Shown here one piece after another: positions 27,910 through 38,511 of a stretch of DNA of 64,000 nucleotides. A program made the translations under genes and the position numbers. Source of the stretch: an uncultured Acidimicrobiales bacterium (lineage in GTDB: Bacteria; Actinomycetota; Acidimicrobiia; Acidimicrobiales; SZUA-35); assembly GCA_938021675.1 (NCBI GenBank), contig CALIFY010000001.1, forward strand, positions 120,115-184,114. Reading direction: 5' to 3'. The stretch's first letter is position 1. Each line of letters begins with the position of its first letter. A model generated the notes under the pieces. The model did not search any database and was not told the DNA's origin. It saw nothing but the letters and a program-made list of their open reading frames with translations.

Positions 27910-28036
27910 GAACCCGTCCCTTCTTCCATCGTTGCGGTGCCGCCGTCCGACAATAGGTCGTACCACTAGCATCACTCCAGACCACCAAGCCGAAATCGGC
28001 TTTCTGCCCGACCCGGTTGACGACTACCGTCGCCGT

Positions 28037-28720
28037 GTGAGCACCCAGACCGACCGGACGACCGTCAAACGAGCTGCCGAACGAGGCGTCTACGACAGGG
28101 CCACCGTCGATGCCATCCTCGATGAGGCCATCCTCTGCCACGTCGGGATCGTTCTTCACGACGAGAAGCCTCCGACACCGATGGTGATCCCCACCCTTCA
28201 CGCCCGGATCGATGATCACCTACTTCTCCACGGCTCGGTCGCCAGCCGGATGCTTCGTGCTGCGGCTGCTCAGGAAATCTGTGTCACGGTGACGTTGGTC
28301 GACGGGTTTGTCCTCGCCCGGTCGGCGTTCCATCATTCGATGAACTATCGATCGGTCGTCATCCTCGGAACACCAGAGGTTGTCCCCGATGACCAAAAAC
28401 CGGCGGCGCTCGACGCCCTGACCGAGGCGCTGGTGCCGGGCCGACTTCCGTTCTTGCGGCCGATGACCGACAAAGAGGTCCGAGCAACCTCGGTCCTGCG
28501 GCTTCCGATCACCGAAGCGTCGGCAAAGGTCCGTACCGGCCCGCCAATCGATGATGAGGAGGACTACGAGCTGGAGATGTGGGCTGGTGTACTTCCCGTC
28601 TCGACAACGTATGGGAAGCCACTCATCGATCCCGGTAGTCGGTTTCCCGAGGCCGAGGTACCACGCCACGTCTCTGGGTACCAGCGACCGGGGCCGGGTC
28701 CAAAGCCGGCTACCACGTGA
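28037..28720 (+). CDS. pyridoxamine 5'-phosphate oxidase-family flavin-binding protein
   Basis: 227 residues. It has the split beta-barrel pattern of flavin-nucleotide-binding proteins: YDRATVDAILDEAILCHVGIV, PTPMVIPTLHARID, LLLHGSVASRMLR, CVTVTLVDGFVLARSAFHHSMNYRSV. GTG 28037 gives the family length; an earlier ATG would overlap the divergent synthetase gene. It ends inside the last 11 bp of the convergent CDF gene. It is predicted cytosolic; ligand FMN or F420 is not resolvable. Confidence 0.85.
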   Translation: MSTQTDRTTVKRAAERGVYDRATVDAILDEAILCHVGIVLHDEKPPTPMVIPTLHARIDDHLLLHGSVASRMLRAAAAQEICVTVTLVDGFVLARSAFHHSMNYRSVVILGTPEVVPDDQKPAALDALTEALVPGRLPFLRPMTDKEVRATSVLRLPITEASAKVRTGPPIDDEEDYELEMWAGVLPVSTTYGKPLIDPGSRFPEAEVPRHVSGYQRPGPGPKPATT

Positions 28721-29657
28721 CTTCGTGGCAGCCCCGGTGGCTTTCCGGTTCCACCTGGAAGGTGCCGTGTTCGATGCCATATTCCTCGTGGAGCAGTTGA
28801 CGGGCACGGTCTAGAACACCGTGGCCGTCAACGTCTTCACCGGTAACCAAATGGGCTGAGGCAGCTTCCATTTCGGAGGTCAATGTCCAGACGTGCAGGT
28901 CGTGTATGTCGACGACACCAGGAATCCCGGCCAGCTTGTCATGCAACGCATCGAGATCGACGTTTTCCGGAGCCGCTTGAAGCAGAATTCGAACCGCGTT
29001 CCGGCCAAGACGCCACGTTCGGGGCAGAATCCACAGGCCGATAAGGGCACCGATTACCGGATCGACCCAATTCCAACCAAGGGTCTCGATCAGAATGGCC
29101 CCGATGATGACCCCGACCGAGCCGATGAGATCGGCCATCACCTCAAGGTAGGCGCCCTCGATGTTTATCGATTCTTCGGCTCCATCCCGCAGCAGCCAGA
29201 ACGCGACCAGATTGGCCACAAGGCCGAACACGGCGACGGTCAGCATTTCGGTTCCAAGGAGCGCAGGAGTGTTTCCTACTCGCCTAACCGCTTCGATAAT
29301 GACCCAAAAGGCCACGGCGAACAGCAGAAGAGCGTTGACGAAGGCGGCCAGAATTTCCAAGCGATAGAGCCCAAAGGTGTGCTGGGAACGCCCAGGTTCG
29401 CCGGAGCCTTGGTCGCCAGGTACGGCAAAGCGATTGGCCAGTTGAATGGCGGCCAGAGCCATTCCCAACCCGATGACGTCGGTGAGCATGTGGCCTGCGT
29501 CGGACAATAGGGCCAAGGAGTTGGTGAGCACTCCGGCAACCGCTTCGACAACGAAGAACGTACCGATGATGGCGAAGGCGCCGAGGAGTCGATTCCGATG
29601 CTTCGCCCCGGCCCGAGCGAGGTTAGGGCCATGTTGGTGTCCGTGGTTGTCGCTCAC
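28710..29657 (-). CDS. cation diffusion facilitator (CzcD-like) metal exporter
   Basis: 315 residues. A His-rich start (NHGHQHG) is followed by six membrane helices. Zinc-site residues are in ALLSDAGHMLTDVIG (HxxxD) and AYLEVMADLIGSVGV (the family has HxxxD; here the helix reads AYLEVMADL). A C-terminal cytoplasmic metal-binding domain (VVDIHDLHVWTL, SAHLVT) completes it. It probably exports Zn2+ or Cd2+ by proton antiport. ATG 29657. Confidence 0.9.
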   Translation of the reverse strand: MSDNHGHQHGPNLARAGAKHRNRLLGAFAIIGTFFVVEAVAGVLTNSLALLSDAGHMLTDVIGLGMALAAIQLANRFAVPGDQGSGEPGRSQHTFGLYRLEILAAFVNALLLFAVAFWVIIEAVRRVGNTPALLGTEMLTVAVFGLVANLVAFWLLRDGAEESINIEGAYLEVMADLIGSVGVIIGAILIETLGWNWVDPVIGALIGLWILPRTWRLGRNAVRILLQAAPENVDLDALHDKLAGIPGVVDIHDLHVWTLTSEMEAASAHLVTGEDVDGHGVLDRARQLLHEEYGIEHGTFQVEPESHRGCHEVTW

Positions 29658-29720
29658 AGAACCACGCTACTGGACGTGGCCAAATAAACCAAGAATCAGT
29701 GAGAATGGGTTGGCCGTCGG

Positions 29721-31088
29721 TTACAGATCAAGCTCGTTCAGTGTGTCTTCGATGCCCTTGTGGAAGGTCGGATAGGCGTAGATCATTGAACGGAGGGCGA
29801 CGATAGGGGTTTCGGCGTGGACGGCCAATGTCAACAGCCCGAGCACCTCCCCACCGACAGGGCCGACAGACGTCGCACCGACCAAGACCCCGCGGTCGAC
29901 GTCGGCCACCAGCTTTATAACCCCCTCGTTGCCGGTCGAGTGCAGCCAGCCTCGGGCCGTATGGCCGACCTGTTTGGCCGCCACCGCCACGTTCAGACCA
30001 CGCTCCCGGGCCACCGCTTCGGTCAGCCCGACGGTGCCGGCCTCTGGGTCGGTGAACGTCACCGCTGGGAGAGCGTCGAGGTTGAGCGGTTCGACATCAC
30101 GGCCGAGGATGTCGTCGGCCGCCACCGTGCCTTGACGGACCGCCAGGTGGGTGAACAATCCGCCGCCTGCTATGTCGCCGACGGCCCAAACCCCATCGGT
30201 CACCCTCTGATGACCGTCGACCGAAAGGAATCGCGATGAGTCATCGATGCCCACCGTCGCCACGCCGAGCTCCTTCAAAAACGTTCGCCGGCCGGCTGCG
30301 ACCAGCAGCTTGTCACCTTGCACTTGTGTTCCGTCGCCAAGGCGGACGGTGAACCGTTCGTTCTCGTACTCGACCGCCGCCGCCGGCTGCCCGGTATGGA
30401 CCGAGATGCCCTCGGAGGCAAAGACATCGGCGAGAACCTCTCCGGCCTCGGGCTCATAGACCGGGAGCAGTCGATCGAGGGCCTCGACGATCGACACCTG
30501 TACCCCGAACCGTCGCATGACTTGGGCTAGCTCCATCCCGATTGGCCCACCTCCGAGGACCACCAAGGAGTCAGGTAGTTCCTTGGCCTCGATGATGTCA
30601 TGATTCGTCCAGAACGGCGTGTCTGCAAGACCGGGGATCGGTGGGACCGCAGCCAGCGTGCCGGTGGCGATAACGATGCCCTTCGATGCTTCAAAGACCT
30701 GCCCGTCGACGGTTACCACCCCAGGACCAGTTATTTCGCCATAGCCTCGGACGAAGTGACCGCCTTTGTTGACAAACCGGTCTACGGCAACGGTGTCATC
30801 CCAGTTGTCGGTGGCTTGATCACGGATTCGTTTCGCCACCGGAGCCCAGTCTGAAGTCACCGTTGAAGACCCAGCAAGATCGGACACACGGCGGGCTTCA
30901 GCCAGCAGATCAGCGGCCCGAATCATCATCTTTGACGGGACACACCCCCAGTACGGGCACTCACCACCAACCAGGCTGCCTTCGATCCCGGTGACGTGGA
31001 GTCCGGCTTCGGCCAGGAGGCCTCCAACCGTCTCACCAGCCGGTCCCATGCCGATAATGATCACGTCTGTCGCAGTTGCGTCGCTCAT
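29721..31088 (-). CDS. FAD-dependent pyridine nucleotide-disulfide oxidoreductase
   Basis: 455 residues, class I disulfide reductase fold: FAD motif IIGMGPAGETVGGLLAEAGL, redox-active disulfide GGECPYWGCVPSK, NAD(P) motif VVLGGGPIGMELAQVM, second FAD motif VWAVGDIAGGGLFTH and a dimerisation domain. The C-terminal catalytic His-Glu pair region reads AYPTFHKGIEDTL, with ihhHPTxxE weakened (F-H-K-G-I-E). It could be a dihydrolipoyl, mycothione or mercuric reductase relative, so substrate is not assigned. Confidence 0.88.
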   Translation of the reverse strand: MSDATATDVIIIGMGPAGETVGGLLAEAGLHVTGIEGSLVGGECPYWGCVPSKMMIRAADLLAEARRVSDLAGSSTVTSDWAPVAKRIRDQATDNWDDTVAVDRFVNKGGHFVRGYGEITGPGVVTVDGQVFEASKGIVIATGTLAAVPPIPGLADTPFWTNHDIIEAKELPDSLVVLGGGPIGMELAQVMRRFGVQVSIVEALDRLLPVYEPEAGEVLADVFASEGISVHTGQPAAAVEYENERFTVRLGDGTQVQGDKLLVAAGRRTFLKELGVATVGIDDSSRFLSVDGHQRVTDGVWAVGDIAGGGLFTHLAVRQGTVAADDILGRDVEPLNLDALPAVTFTDPEAGTVGLTEAVARERGLNVAVAAKQVGHTARGWLHSTGNEGVIKLVADVDRGVLVGATSVGPVGGEVLGLLTLAVHAETPIVALRSMIYAYPTFHKGIEDTLNELDL

Positions 31089-31216
31089 CTTGTACCCCGG
31101 TCTCTGTCTTGTCGTTCGTCTATTCAGGTGGAAACCCTGCGACCCGGTTCATCGTCCCGGACTGTCGCAAATGGCACAATCGGGCGTCCTGCGACCCAAC
31201 CTCGACCAAGCAATAC

Positions 31217-31960
31217 TCAGTGAACGGCGTGTAGCCGCTCACGATCGAGCACATCGATACGGCCGTATCGTTTCTCGATCAAGCCCTGTCTCTGAAGGTT
31301 GGCAAGACTTCGAGTGACGCTGGTCCGGCGAACCCCGAGCAGGCGAGCGAGAAGCTCTTGACTGACCGCTACGGTCCCATCGGCATCGACGGCATGGCTG
31401 AGGAGGGTAGCCAACTGGAGGTCGAGGGGACCTGCCAGCAACTGTTCCAGTCGATCTTGTGAGTCGGCGAGCCGAGCCGCCATCGACACCATCCACCGAA
31501 CGGCCAAGCGCGGCCTTGTCGACACCAGGCGTACGAGGTCTTGGCCGGAGATGCGAAACACTTCGGCGTCGGCGATGACCAGCGCCTCTTCGGCCGTGCG
31601 GCGACCAAGAAACAGGGCGATATCGCCGAACACATCACCGGGGTGAAGAACTTGCAACACCGACGCTTCGGTGCCAGCCTGACCGGTGCCATCAAGCGAT
31701 GGGCGGCTCAGCGCGACGTTGCCCCGTTCGAGAATGTAGACATCACCGACGTCGTCGCCCCGGCCGAAGAGCACGGTGTTCACCGGCACCGTCTCGATTG
31801 CGGCCACATCGAGCAATGCGTCAATATCATCCTCACCAAGCGGCGACGCCGGCGAGTTACCGAGACACCGAGCCACCCATGCCGATCGGTTTTGCGCGGT
31901 CACCACTACCTCTAAACCACTGATGAGGTCATACAATTCCGGCCGTGAACGATCAGCCAT
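31217..31960 (-). CDS. Crp/Fnr-family transcriptional regulator
   Basis: About 247 residues. A cyclic-nucleotide-binding-like domain (GRGDDVGDVYILERGNVALS, LHPGDVFGDIALFLGRRTAEEALVIADAEVF) is followed by a linker helix and a C-terminal winged HTH (QELLARLLGVRRTSVTRSLANLQRQGLI). The ATG at 31960 leaves only 19 bp to the divergent acyl-CoA synthetase start, so the two genes share a very short promoter and the regulator may control both. No Fe-S cysteine pattern is visible. Confidence 0.85.
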   Translation of the reverse strand: MADRSRPELYDLISGLEVVVTAQNRSAWVARCLGNSPASPLGEDDIDALLDVAAIETVPVNTVLFGRGDDVGDVYILERGNVALSRPSLDGTGQAGTEASVLQVLHPGDVFGDIALFLGRRTAEEALVIADAEVFRISGQDLVRLVSTRPRLAVRWMVSMAARLADSQDRLEQLLAGPLDLQLATLLSHAVDADGTVAVSQELLARLLGVRRTSVTRSLANLQRQGLIEKRYGRIDVLDRERLHAVH

Positions 31961-31979
31961 TGTGTGGTAAGAATCGTCG

Positions 31980-33668
31980 ATGGAGACACACTTCGCCACG
32001 ATTTGGGAATCGATCGCAGATGTAGTCCCAGACCACCTCGCCATCGTTCATGGGAAACGGCAAATCTCGTGGAGGGAGTATGACGACCGATCGGCCCGGC
32101 TCGCACACGTGTTACTCGATGCCGGCCTGAGCAGCGGCTCGAAGGTCGCCATGTTTATGTACAACTGCCCCGAGTATGTCGAAACTCAATTCGGGGCGTT
32201 GAAGATCCGAGCGGTTCCGGTCAACGTCAACTACCGCTACCTCGACGATGAGCTGTTGTATTTGCTGGACAACGCCGACGCCGAAGCCATTGTGTTCCAC
32301 ACCAGCCTCGGTGATCGGGTGGCCAGAATCCGAGATCGGTTGCCGGATATCAAGCTCTTCCTCCAGGTCGATGACGGCGGCCAGGCCATCGATGGAATTT
32401 CCCACTATGGCGACCTCATCGCCACCGCCGAACCGGCCGACCGCATGACGCGCTCGAACGACGACATGTACATGTTCTATACCGGTGGGACCACCGGTAT
32501 GCCAAAAGGGGTGATGTACGAGATCGGCCAGTTCACCGACCGCTTCATCCAGCAGACCGCCCCGACCTTTGGCGTCGATCCGGTGAAAGATGCCGCAGCG
32601 ATTGCGCCGGCGGTGAAGACACTCGTCGAAGAGGGCAAGACTACGGTGGCGATGTGTGGGCCGCCGCTCATGCACGCCACCGGATGTTGGCTCGGGCAGA
32701 TGGTACCTCACCTGTTCGGTGCCACGGTGGTACTCAGTACCTCCAAGAGTCTCGATGCTGATGACCTGATCGATTCCGTCAGCGACAACGGAGTGAACCT
32801 GTTGGTGATCGTCGGCGATGCCTTTGCTCGGCCGATACTCCGTCGGCTGGAACATCGGGCCGGGAACCGCACCATGCCAGACCTCAGCCGACTCCAGCTA
32901 GTCGTTTCCTCAGGGGCGATGTGGTCCACCGAGGTAAAGGAAGGTCTCTTGTCGCTACTGCCCCACACCGCTCTGCTCGACACCCTTGGATCGACCGAGG
33001 GGTCGATGGCGGTCAGTATTACGACCTCTGACGCTCCCACCGAAACGGCGAGGTTCGAAGCCCAGCCGACCACCAAGATATTTGACGAACACGACAACGA
33101 GATCACCGCCGGTAGCGGGAACGTCGGCATGGTGGCGACCAGCGGGCTCGTCCCGACCGGCTACTACAAAGACCCCGATAGGTCGGCGCTGACCTTTCGG
33201 ACCATCGGTGGCGTTCGGTGGTCGTTCCCCGGTGATTGGGCCACGGTCGACGCCGACGGCACGGTCAACCTCCTCGGTCGCGGGTCACAATGCATCAACT
33301 CCGGCGGTGAAAAGATCTTTCCTGAAGAAGTGGAGGAAGCCGTCAAGACCCACGACTCGGTATTCGACTGTCTGATCTTTGGGGTCACGGACGAGCGATT
33401 CGGCGAGCGGGTCGCCGGTGTATTCTCCTACGAAGCCGATGTCGGTAGCGTCGCCAAAGCCAACAGCGACGACACGACTGCACAAGACCCGACTGCCAAA
33501 GACGCTGCCCAATCGGTGCGAGAACATCTTCAGCGTCGATTATCATCGTATAAGTTGCCGAAGGAGCTGGTGGCGGTGACCGCCGTGCCCCGCTTACCGA
33601 ACGGCAAGGCTGACTACGATCGGGCCCGAGAGCTGTTCGAAGCCGAACGAACGAGCGGTGCGGTCTGA
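31980..33668 (+). CDS. acyl-CoA synthetase (AMP-binding)
   Basis: 562 residues of the ANL superfamily: P-loop MFYTGGTTGMPKGVMY, A5 LLDTLGSTEGS, A7 FPGDWATVDADGTVNLLGRG, A8 INSGGEKIFPEEVEEAV, and the catalytic Lys in RLPNGKADYDR. An Asp/Thr/Ala-rich insert of about 25 residues (near 495-520) is unusual. It is divergent from the Crp/Fnr gene and is probably a FadD-type activation enzyme for fatty or steroid side-chain acids. Confidence 0.92.
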   Translation: METHFATIWESIADVVPDHLAIVHGKRQISWREYDDRSARLAHVLLDAGLSSGSKVAMFMYNCPEYVETQFGALKIRAVPVNVNYRYLDDELLYLLDNADAEAIVFHTSLGDRVARIRDRLPDIKLFLQVDDGGQAIDGISHYGDLIATAEPADRMTRSNDDMYMFYTGGTTGMPKGVMYEIGQFTDRFIQQTAPTFGVDPVKDAAAIAPAVKTLVEEGKTTVAMCGPPLMHATGCWLGQMVPHLFGATVVLSTSKSLDADDLIDSVSDNGVNLLVIVGDAFARPILRRLEHRAGNRTMPDLSRLQLVVSSGAMWSTEVKEGLLSLLPHTALLDTLGSTEGSMAVSITTSDAPTETARFEAQPTTKIFDEHDNEITAGSGNVGMVATSGLVPTGYYKDPDRSALTFRTIGGVRWSFPGDWATVDADGTVNLLGRGSQCINSGGEKIFPEEVEEAVKTHDSVFDCLIFGVTDERFGERVAGVFSYEADVGSVAKANSDDTTAQDPTAKDAAQSVREHLQRRLSSYKLPKELVAVTAVPRLPNGKADYDRARELFEAERTSGAV

Positions 33669-33695
33669 TACTGCCCTACGCCAAATTCGACTGCA

Positions 33696-34799
33696 CTACG
33701 CCAAGTAGCGGCGTTCGTATCGTCGGCCGAGGCTGGTCAGCACCTCATAGGAGATCGTTCCAGCCCGTTCGGCTACGTGGTCTATCGGACAGTTCGGGCC
33801 AATCAGTTCGACCGGTGAACCGGGAACGATCAACCGTTCTTCGATGCCCGTCACGTCGATGGTGATGAGGTCCATCGAAACTCTGCCGACGATCGGCACG
33901 AGCTTGCCGCCGACCGCTACCTGACCGGTGCCAGATGCCGAGCGAAGAAATCCGTCGGCGTACCCGACCGGTACCGTGGCCAGCCGACCAGGCCGGTCGA
34001 CGTGGTACGACGCACCGTATCCCACCGTCTGGCCCGGTTCGACCGACCGAACCTGCACGACGGGCGCCTCGACGGTGACGGCGGAGACCATGGGGTTTGG
34101 TCGACTCAAATCACCGAACGGCGAACCGCCGTACAGGGCGATGCCGGGGCGCGCCAGCCCAAGATGAAACCGGTCGCCCCGAAACACGCCCGCCGAGTTG
34201 GCTAGCGACGCGGTCCCCAATGGCAACGCCGTTCGGAAGCGCCTGAAGAAGTCCAGTTGCTCCTCGGACTGGGAGCTGTTGGCATCGTCGGCCGACGCCA
34301 GATGACTGATCACTAGACGAATCTCGAACCGGTCGAGACGCGTTTGCTCGGCCGCTAGCACCGCCGCCTCAGCCGGTGGGAGCCCGAGACGGCACATGCC
34401 AGAGTCGAGATGGATCGATGCCGGTAGCGGTCGTCCACTCTCGGTCGCCGCTGTCCGCCAACGGCCGATCTGGTCAAGGCTGTTCAGCACGGGAACGAGG
34501 TTGTTCTCGATCAATTCCGATTCGGTTCCCGGCAGCAGACCGTCGAACACGTTGATCTCGGCGTCGGGCAGCGTTGCCCGCAGCTCAATGCCCTCGTCGA
34601 CCCTCGCCACGAAGAACCGGCGGCACCCTTCGTCCCACAAGGTCTGGCCGACCGGTGATGCACCAAGCCCATAGCCATCGGCCTTGACTACTCCGGCGGC
34701 CGGCACGCCGGCCAACTCGTCGAGGACCCGTCGATAGTTGGCTGCGATCGCCGCCAGGTCGATCGTAGCCCGAGGCCGATTCAGCGGTGGAAAGCTCAT
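33696..34799 (-). CDS. alr: alanine racemase
   Basis: 367 residues from ATG 34799 (MSFPPLNRPRATID); the frame can extend to 34853. The PLP lysine is K39 in GVVKADGYGLGA. The catalytic Tyr is in VGYGASYHV, followed by TVPVGYADGF and RVSMDLITIDVTG. It interconverts L- and D-alanine for peptidoglycan. It is cytosolic and lies 91 bp downstream of a class III aminotransferase on the same strand. Confidence 0.93.
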   Translation of the reverse strand: MSFPPLNRPRATIDLAAIAANYRRVLDELAGVPAAGVVKADGYGLGASPVGQTLWDEGCRRFFVARVDEGIELRATLPDAEINVFDGLLPGTESELIENNLVPVLNSLDQIGRWRTAATESGRPLPASIHLDSGMCRLGLPPAEAAVLAAEQTRLDRFEIRLVISHLASADDANSSQSEEQLDFFRRFRTALPLGTASLANSAGVFRGDRFHLGLARPGIALYGGSPFGDLSRPNPMVSAVTVEAPVVQVRSVEPGQTVGYGASYHVDRPGRLATVPVGYADGFLRSASGTGQVAVGGKLVPIVGRVSMDLITIDVTGIEERLIVPGSPVELIGPNCPIDHVAERAGTISYEVLTSLGRRYERRYLA

Positions 34800-34889
34800 A
34801 GCGGTCACGGCGTCAACGGTACTTCGGGCGCCAGCGCCGCCAAGCCATGGCAACCGCGGGTCCTATTCGGTGTCGCCGCCCACCTCCTG

Positions 34890-36116
34890 TCACCTGTGCC
34901 TAATTGCCGAAACACTCTGCTCCAAAGTCTCGATAAACCGACCGATCTCGTCATCGGTTACAACGAGCGGAGGACAAAAAGTGATGGCGTCCCCCACGCC
35001 GCGGACGACGACACCATCGGACAGCATGGCGTTCTTTACATCGGTCGAATCGCGGCCGAGATCGGCCGCCCACACCGCACCGATGCCCCGATAGCCAGTG
35101 ATGATTCCATCGGCGACCAGCGCCTCAAAACCCTCGACGGTCTTGGTTCCGATACGTTCAGCTCGCTTGAGTAAGCCCTCAGACTCGATGAGTCCGATAT
35201 TGGCAATCCCCGCCGCACACGACGCCGGGTGGCCCGAGTAGGTGTAGCCGGTTCGCAACAGAAATCCAGGTTCGTTCAACAGCTCGGCTACTTGGCCACC
35301 GACGATCACGCCGCTCAACGGTTGATATCCGGACGTGACCCCCTTAGCGAAGGTCACCATGTCGGGAACCACGCTGAACGTTTCGGCGCCGAACCACGCA
35401 CCGGTCCGACCGAACCCGGAGATTACCTCGTCGAAAATCAAGAGCGCGTCGTGTTGCGTGCAGAGTTTGCGTAACCCCGGGAGATAGCCATCTGGTGGTG
35501 GCCACACCCCACCGGCACCCTGGATCGGTTCGGAAATGACCGCAGCTATCCGCTCACCGTAAGTGATGAACACGTTGGCCACCTGTTCGATGTCATCGTT
35601 CGATACCTCGACGACGTGCGGCATGAGGTCGCCCCAACCGTCCCGATTCGCTCCGATGCCTTGCGCCGACGTTCCACCGACGTTGGTTCCGTGGTAGCCG
35701 TGGGTCCGGCGAACGATGATCTGCTTGTCCGGCCTTTTTCGGCGATGCTGTACGAGTCGTGAGATCTTCAGAGCGGTGTCGACCGCCTCCGACCCCGAAC
35801 AGGCGAGAAAGACGCGGGGATTGTCAAACGGTGACTTCTCGGCGATCAGCGCCGCAACGTCACGAGCCGGTTGGTTGGTGAACGGATCGAACGTGTTGTA
35901 GGTTGCGAGCGTTTCGAGTTGGGCCGACACCGCATCGATGATTTGTTGACGGCCGTGTCCGACCTGGCAGTACCAGAGGCTCGCCATGCCATCGAGGTAG
36001 GTCTTGCCAGTGTCATCGGTCAACGTCGAGCCTTTGGCGGAGACGATGTTTATGAAATCTGTCTCGGGCTTGGCCGGCTCGGCGAATGGGTGTAGGAGAA
36101 CGTCCGGTCCTGACAT
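34890..36116 (-). CDS. class III PLP-dependent aminotransferase
   Basis: 408 residues from ATG 36116 (MSGPDVLLHPFAEP); the extra 84 codons to 36368 overlap the divergent isocitrate dehydrogenase gene and are rejected. Motifs: GMASLWYCQVGHG, ACSGSEAVDTALK, YHGTNVGG, LLIFDEVISGFGRTG, and the PLP Lys in TFAKGVTSGYQPLSG. It resembles omega-transaminases (beta-alanine, putrescine or adenosyl-type). Amino donor not assignable. Confidence 0.9.
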   Translation of the reverse strand: MSGPDVLLHPFAEPAKPETDFINIVSAKGSTLTDDTGKTYLDGMASLWYCQVGHGRQQIIDAVSAQLETLATYNTFDPFTNQPARDVAALIAEKSPFDNPRVFLACSGSEAVDTALKISRLVQHRRKRPDKQIIVRRTHGYHGTNVGGTSAQGIGANRDGWGDLMPHVVEVSNDDIEQVANVFITYGERIAAVISEPIQGAGGVWPPPDGYLPGLRKLCTQHDALLIFDEVISGFGRTGAWFGAETFSVVPDMVTFAKGVTSGYQPLSGVIVGGQVAELLNEPGFLLRTGYTYSGHPASCAAGIANIGLIESEGLLKRAERIGTKTVEGFEALVADGIITGYRGIGAVWAADLGRDSTDVKNAMLSDGVVVRGVGDAITFCPPLVVTDDEIGRFIETLEQSVSAIRHR

Positions 36117-36207
36117 GCTCCAATTCTGACAGACCTCGCTCAATCTCGGCGATGTGGTGGTCGCGACGGTGCGAGGAGCGACCGGCGCACCGTTAGCATT
36201 GATGGTG

Positions 36208-38451
36208 ATGTCAACGTCTCCCACCTCCACCATCGTGTACACCCACACCGACGAAGCCCCAGCACTCGCTACCGCCTCGCTTCTTCCCATCATCCGCTTG
36301 TTTGCCACTGCGGCCGAGGTTGAGGTGGGCATCGCAGACATCTCGCTGGCCGGCCGAATCATTGCCAACTTCGGCGACTACTTGACCGAAGACCAGCGGA
36401 TCCCCGATGCGCTCTCCGAGCTTGGTGAGCTCGCCCTGACCCCCGGGGCAAACATCATCAAGCTGCCGAACATCAGCGCCTCGATACCTCAGTTAAAGGC
36501 TGCGGTAGTGGAGTTGCAGGCCAAAGGCTACGCACTCCCCGAGTATCCCGACGAACCGTCGTCTCCCGAGGATGAGGACGTCCGGGCTCGATACGACCGG
36601 ATCAAAGGCAGTGCGGTCAACCCGGTGCTACGGGAAGGTAACTCCGACCGGCGAGCCCCCAACGCGGTGAAGAGGTACGCGAAAACCAATCCTCATTCGA
36701 TGGGTGAATGGTCGAGCGAGTCGGCCACCCACGTTGCCACGATGTCGAGCGGCGACTTCCGATCAAACGAGCGGTCGACCACCATCGCCGCCGACGGTGA
36801 GCTGCGGATCGAGCTTGTGTCTTCCGACGGAGCGGCCATGGTGCTACAAAAATCTGTACCGGTGGCCGCCGGCGAGGTAGTCGACACCGCCTTCATGAGC
36901 CGGGCCGCCTTGCAGTCGTTCCTGGCCGAACAGATCGCCGATGCCAACAAATCCGGTGTGCTCTTCTCACTTCACATGAAGGCCACCATGATGAAGGTGT
37001 CCGACCCGATCATCTTTGGTCATGCCGTCCGGGTGTTCTTTTCGGAAGTGTTTGCCCGTCACGGCCAACGGCTCGATGCGGCTGGGGCAAACCCGAACAA
37101 TGGGTTGGGTAACGTGCTGGCCGCTATAGATGGGCTGCCAGATGCCGAGCGGGCGGAGATCATTGAGGCCATCGAGTCGACCCTGGCCTCTGGTCCAGAT
37201 CTGGCCATGGTCAATTCCGACAAGGGGATCACCAACCTCCACGTACCGAGCGACGTAATCATCGATGCCTCGATGCCGGCCATGATTCGCTCGTCAGGTC
37301 AAATGTGGAATCCGTCCGGAGAGCTACAGGACACCAAGGCGGTAATCCCCGACAGCAGTTACGCACCGCTCTACCAGTCCACAATCGACGATTGCCGGGT
37401 CAACGGTGCCTTCGATCCCACAACCATGGGGACCGTGCCGAACGTGGGGTTGATGGCTCAGAAGGCCGAAGAATACGGGTCCCATGACAAGACCTTCGAG
37501 ATACCTCACGCCGGCACGGTTCGCGTCATCGACGGGGCCGGCGAGATGCTCTTTGAACACGTCGTCGAAGAGGGCGACATTTGGCGGATGTGCAAAGTGA
37601 CCGACGCCGCGGTCAGCGATTGGATCAAGTTGGCGGTGTCACGGGCGAGGGCGACCGGCGCTCCGGCCGTGTTCTGGCTCGATCGGAATCGGCCGCACGA
37701 TGCTGAGCTGATCACCAAGGTCGAGGCGTATCTTTCGAACCAGGACACCAGCGATCTTCGCATCGAAATCATGGCCCCGGCAGAGGCGACGACCTTCACC
37801 CTGGCCCGCATTCGGGCTGGCGAAGACACCATTTCGGTCACCGGGAACGTCTTGCGAGACTACCTGACCGATCTCTTCCCCATCCTGGAGCTTGGTACCA
37901 GCGCGAAAATGCTGTCCATCGTGCCGTTGATGAATGGTGGAGGATTGTTCGAGACCGGTGCTGGAGGGTCGGCACCGAAACACGTCCAACAGTTCGAGCA
38001 GGAGAACCACCTTCGATGGGATTCACTCGGTGAGTTCCTGGCACTCGCGGTCTCCTTCGAACATCTCGCCCAGACGACCGACAATCCACGAGCCCAGATC
38101 CTGGCCGACGCCCTCGATGAAGCGACAGGCCGTGTCCTGACCGAAGGGCGGGCGCCGTCTCGCAAGACAGGTGAACTCGACAATCGTGGCAGCCACTTCT
38201 ATTTGGCTCAGTATTGGGCTCAAGCGGTAGCGGCTCAGACGACGGATCTCGATCTAGCCGCAGTGTTTGCTCCACTGGCCGAACGGCTCGTGGCGGCGGA
38301 AGCCACCATCGTGGAAGAGCTGATCGACGTGCAGGGAACGCCCATGGAGATCGGTGGCTACTACTCCCCCGATCCGGCGAAACGCACGTCGGCTATGCGA
38401 CCGAGCCCGACGTTCACCGCCATCATCGACAACGCTGCGACCACTAGCTGA
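36208..38451 (+). CDS. icd: NADP-dependent isocitrate dehydrogenase, monomeric type
   Basis: 747 residues, the size of the monomeric IDH family rather than the homodimeric type of about 400 residues. Family segments: [96 protein letters not shown] (read as adjacent motifs), [13 protein letters not shown] and [14 protein letters not shown]. It oxidises isocitrate to 2-oxoglutarate with NADP. The start is ATG 36208 or 36202. Promoter shared with the divergent aminotransferase. Confidence 0.96.
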   Translation: MSTSPTSTIVYTHTDEAPALATASLLPIIRLFATAAEVEVGIADISLAGRIIANFGDYLTEDQRIPDALSELGELALTPGANIIKLPNISASIPQLKAAVVELQAKGYALPEYPDEPSSPEDEDVRARYDRIKGSAVNPVLREGNSDRRAPNAVKRYAKTNPHSMGEWSSESATHVATMSSGDFRSNERSTTIAADGELRIELVSSDGAAMVLQKSVPVAAGEVVDTAFMSRAALQSFLAEQIADANKSGVLFSLHMKATMMKVSDPIIFGHAVRVFFSEVFARHGQRLDAAGANPNNGLGNVLAAIDGLPDAERAEIIEAIESTLASGPDLAMVNSDKGITNLHVPSDVIIDASMPAMIRSSGQMWNPSGELQDTKAVIPDSSYAPLYQSTIDDCRVNGAFDPTTMGTVPNVGLMAQKAEEYGSHDKTFEIPHAGTVRVIDGAGEMLFEHVVEEGDIWRMCKVTDAAVSDWIKLAVSRARATGAPAVFWLDRNRPHDAELITKVEAYLSNQDTSDLRIEIMAPAEATTFTLARIRAGEDTISVTGNVLRDYLTDLFPILELGTSAKMLSIVPLMNGGGLFETGAGGSAPKHVQQFEQENHLRWDSLGEFLALAVSFEHLAQTTDNPRAQILADALDEATGRVLTEGRAPSRKTGELDNRGSHFYLAQYWAQAVAAQTTDLDLAAVFAPLAERLVAAEATIVEELIDVQGTPMEIGGYYSPDPAKRTSAMRPSPTFTAIIDNAATTS

Positions 38452-38466
38452 GCTTGGCCTGCCGAT

Positions 38467-38501
38467 CATGTGTTCGCTCGATCTTGTGACCGGCGAACAT
38501 G
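38467..38501. terminator. hairpin between convergent icd and small gene
   Basis: Arms CATG(TG)TTCGC and GCGAACATG, with a two-base bulge and a central loop, lie in the 60-bp gap between the icd stop and the small minus-strand gene. Moderate stem strength, no clear T tract. Confidence 0.35.
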
Positions 38502-38511
38502 GCCGGCTGTC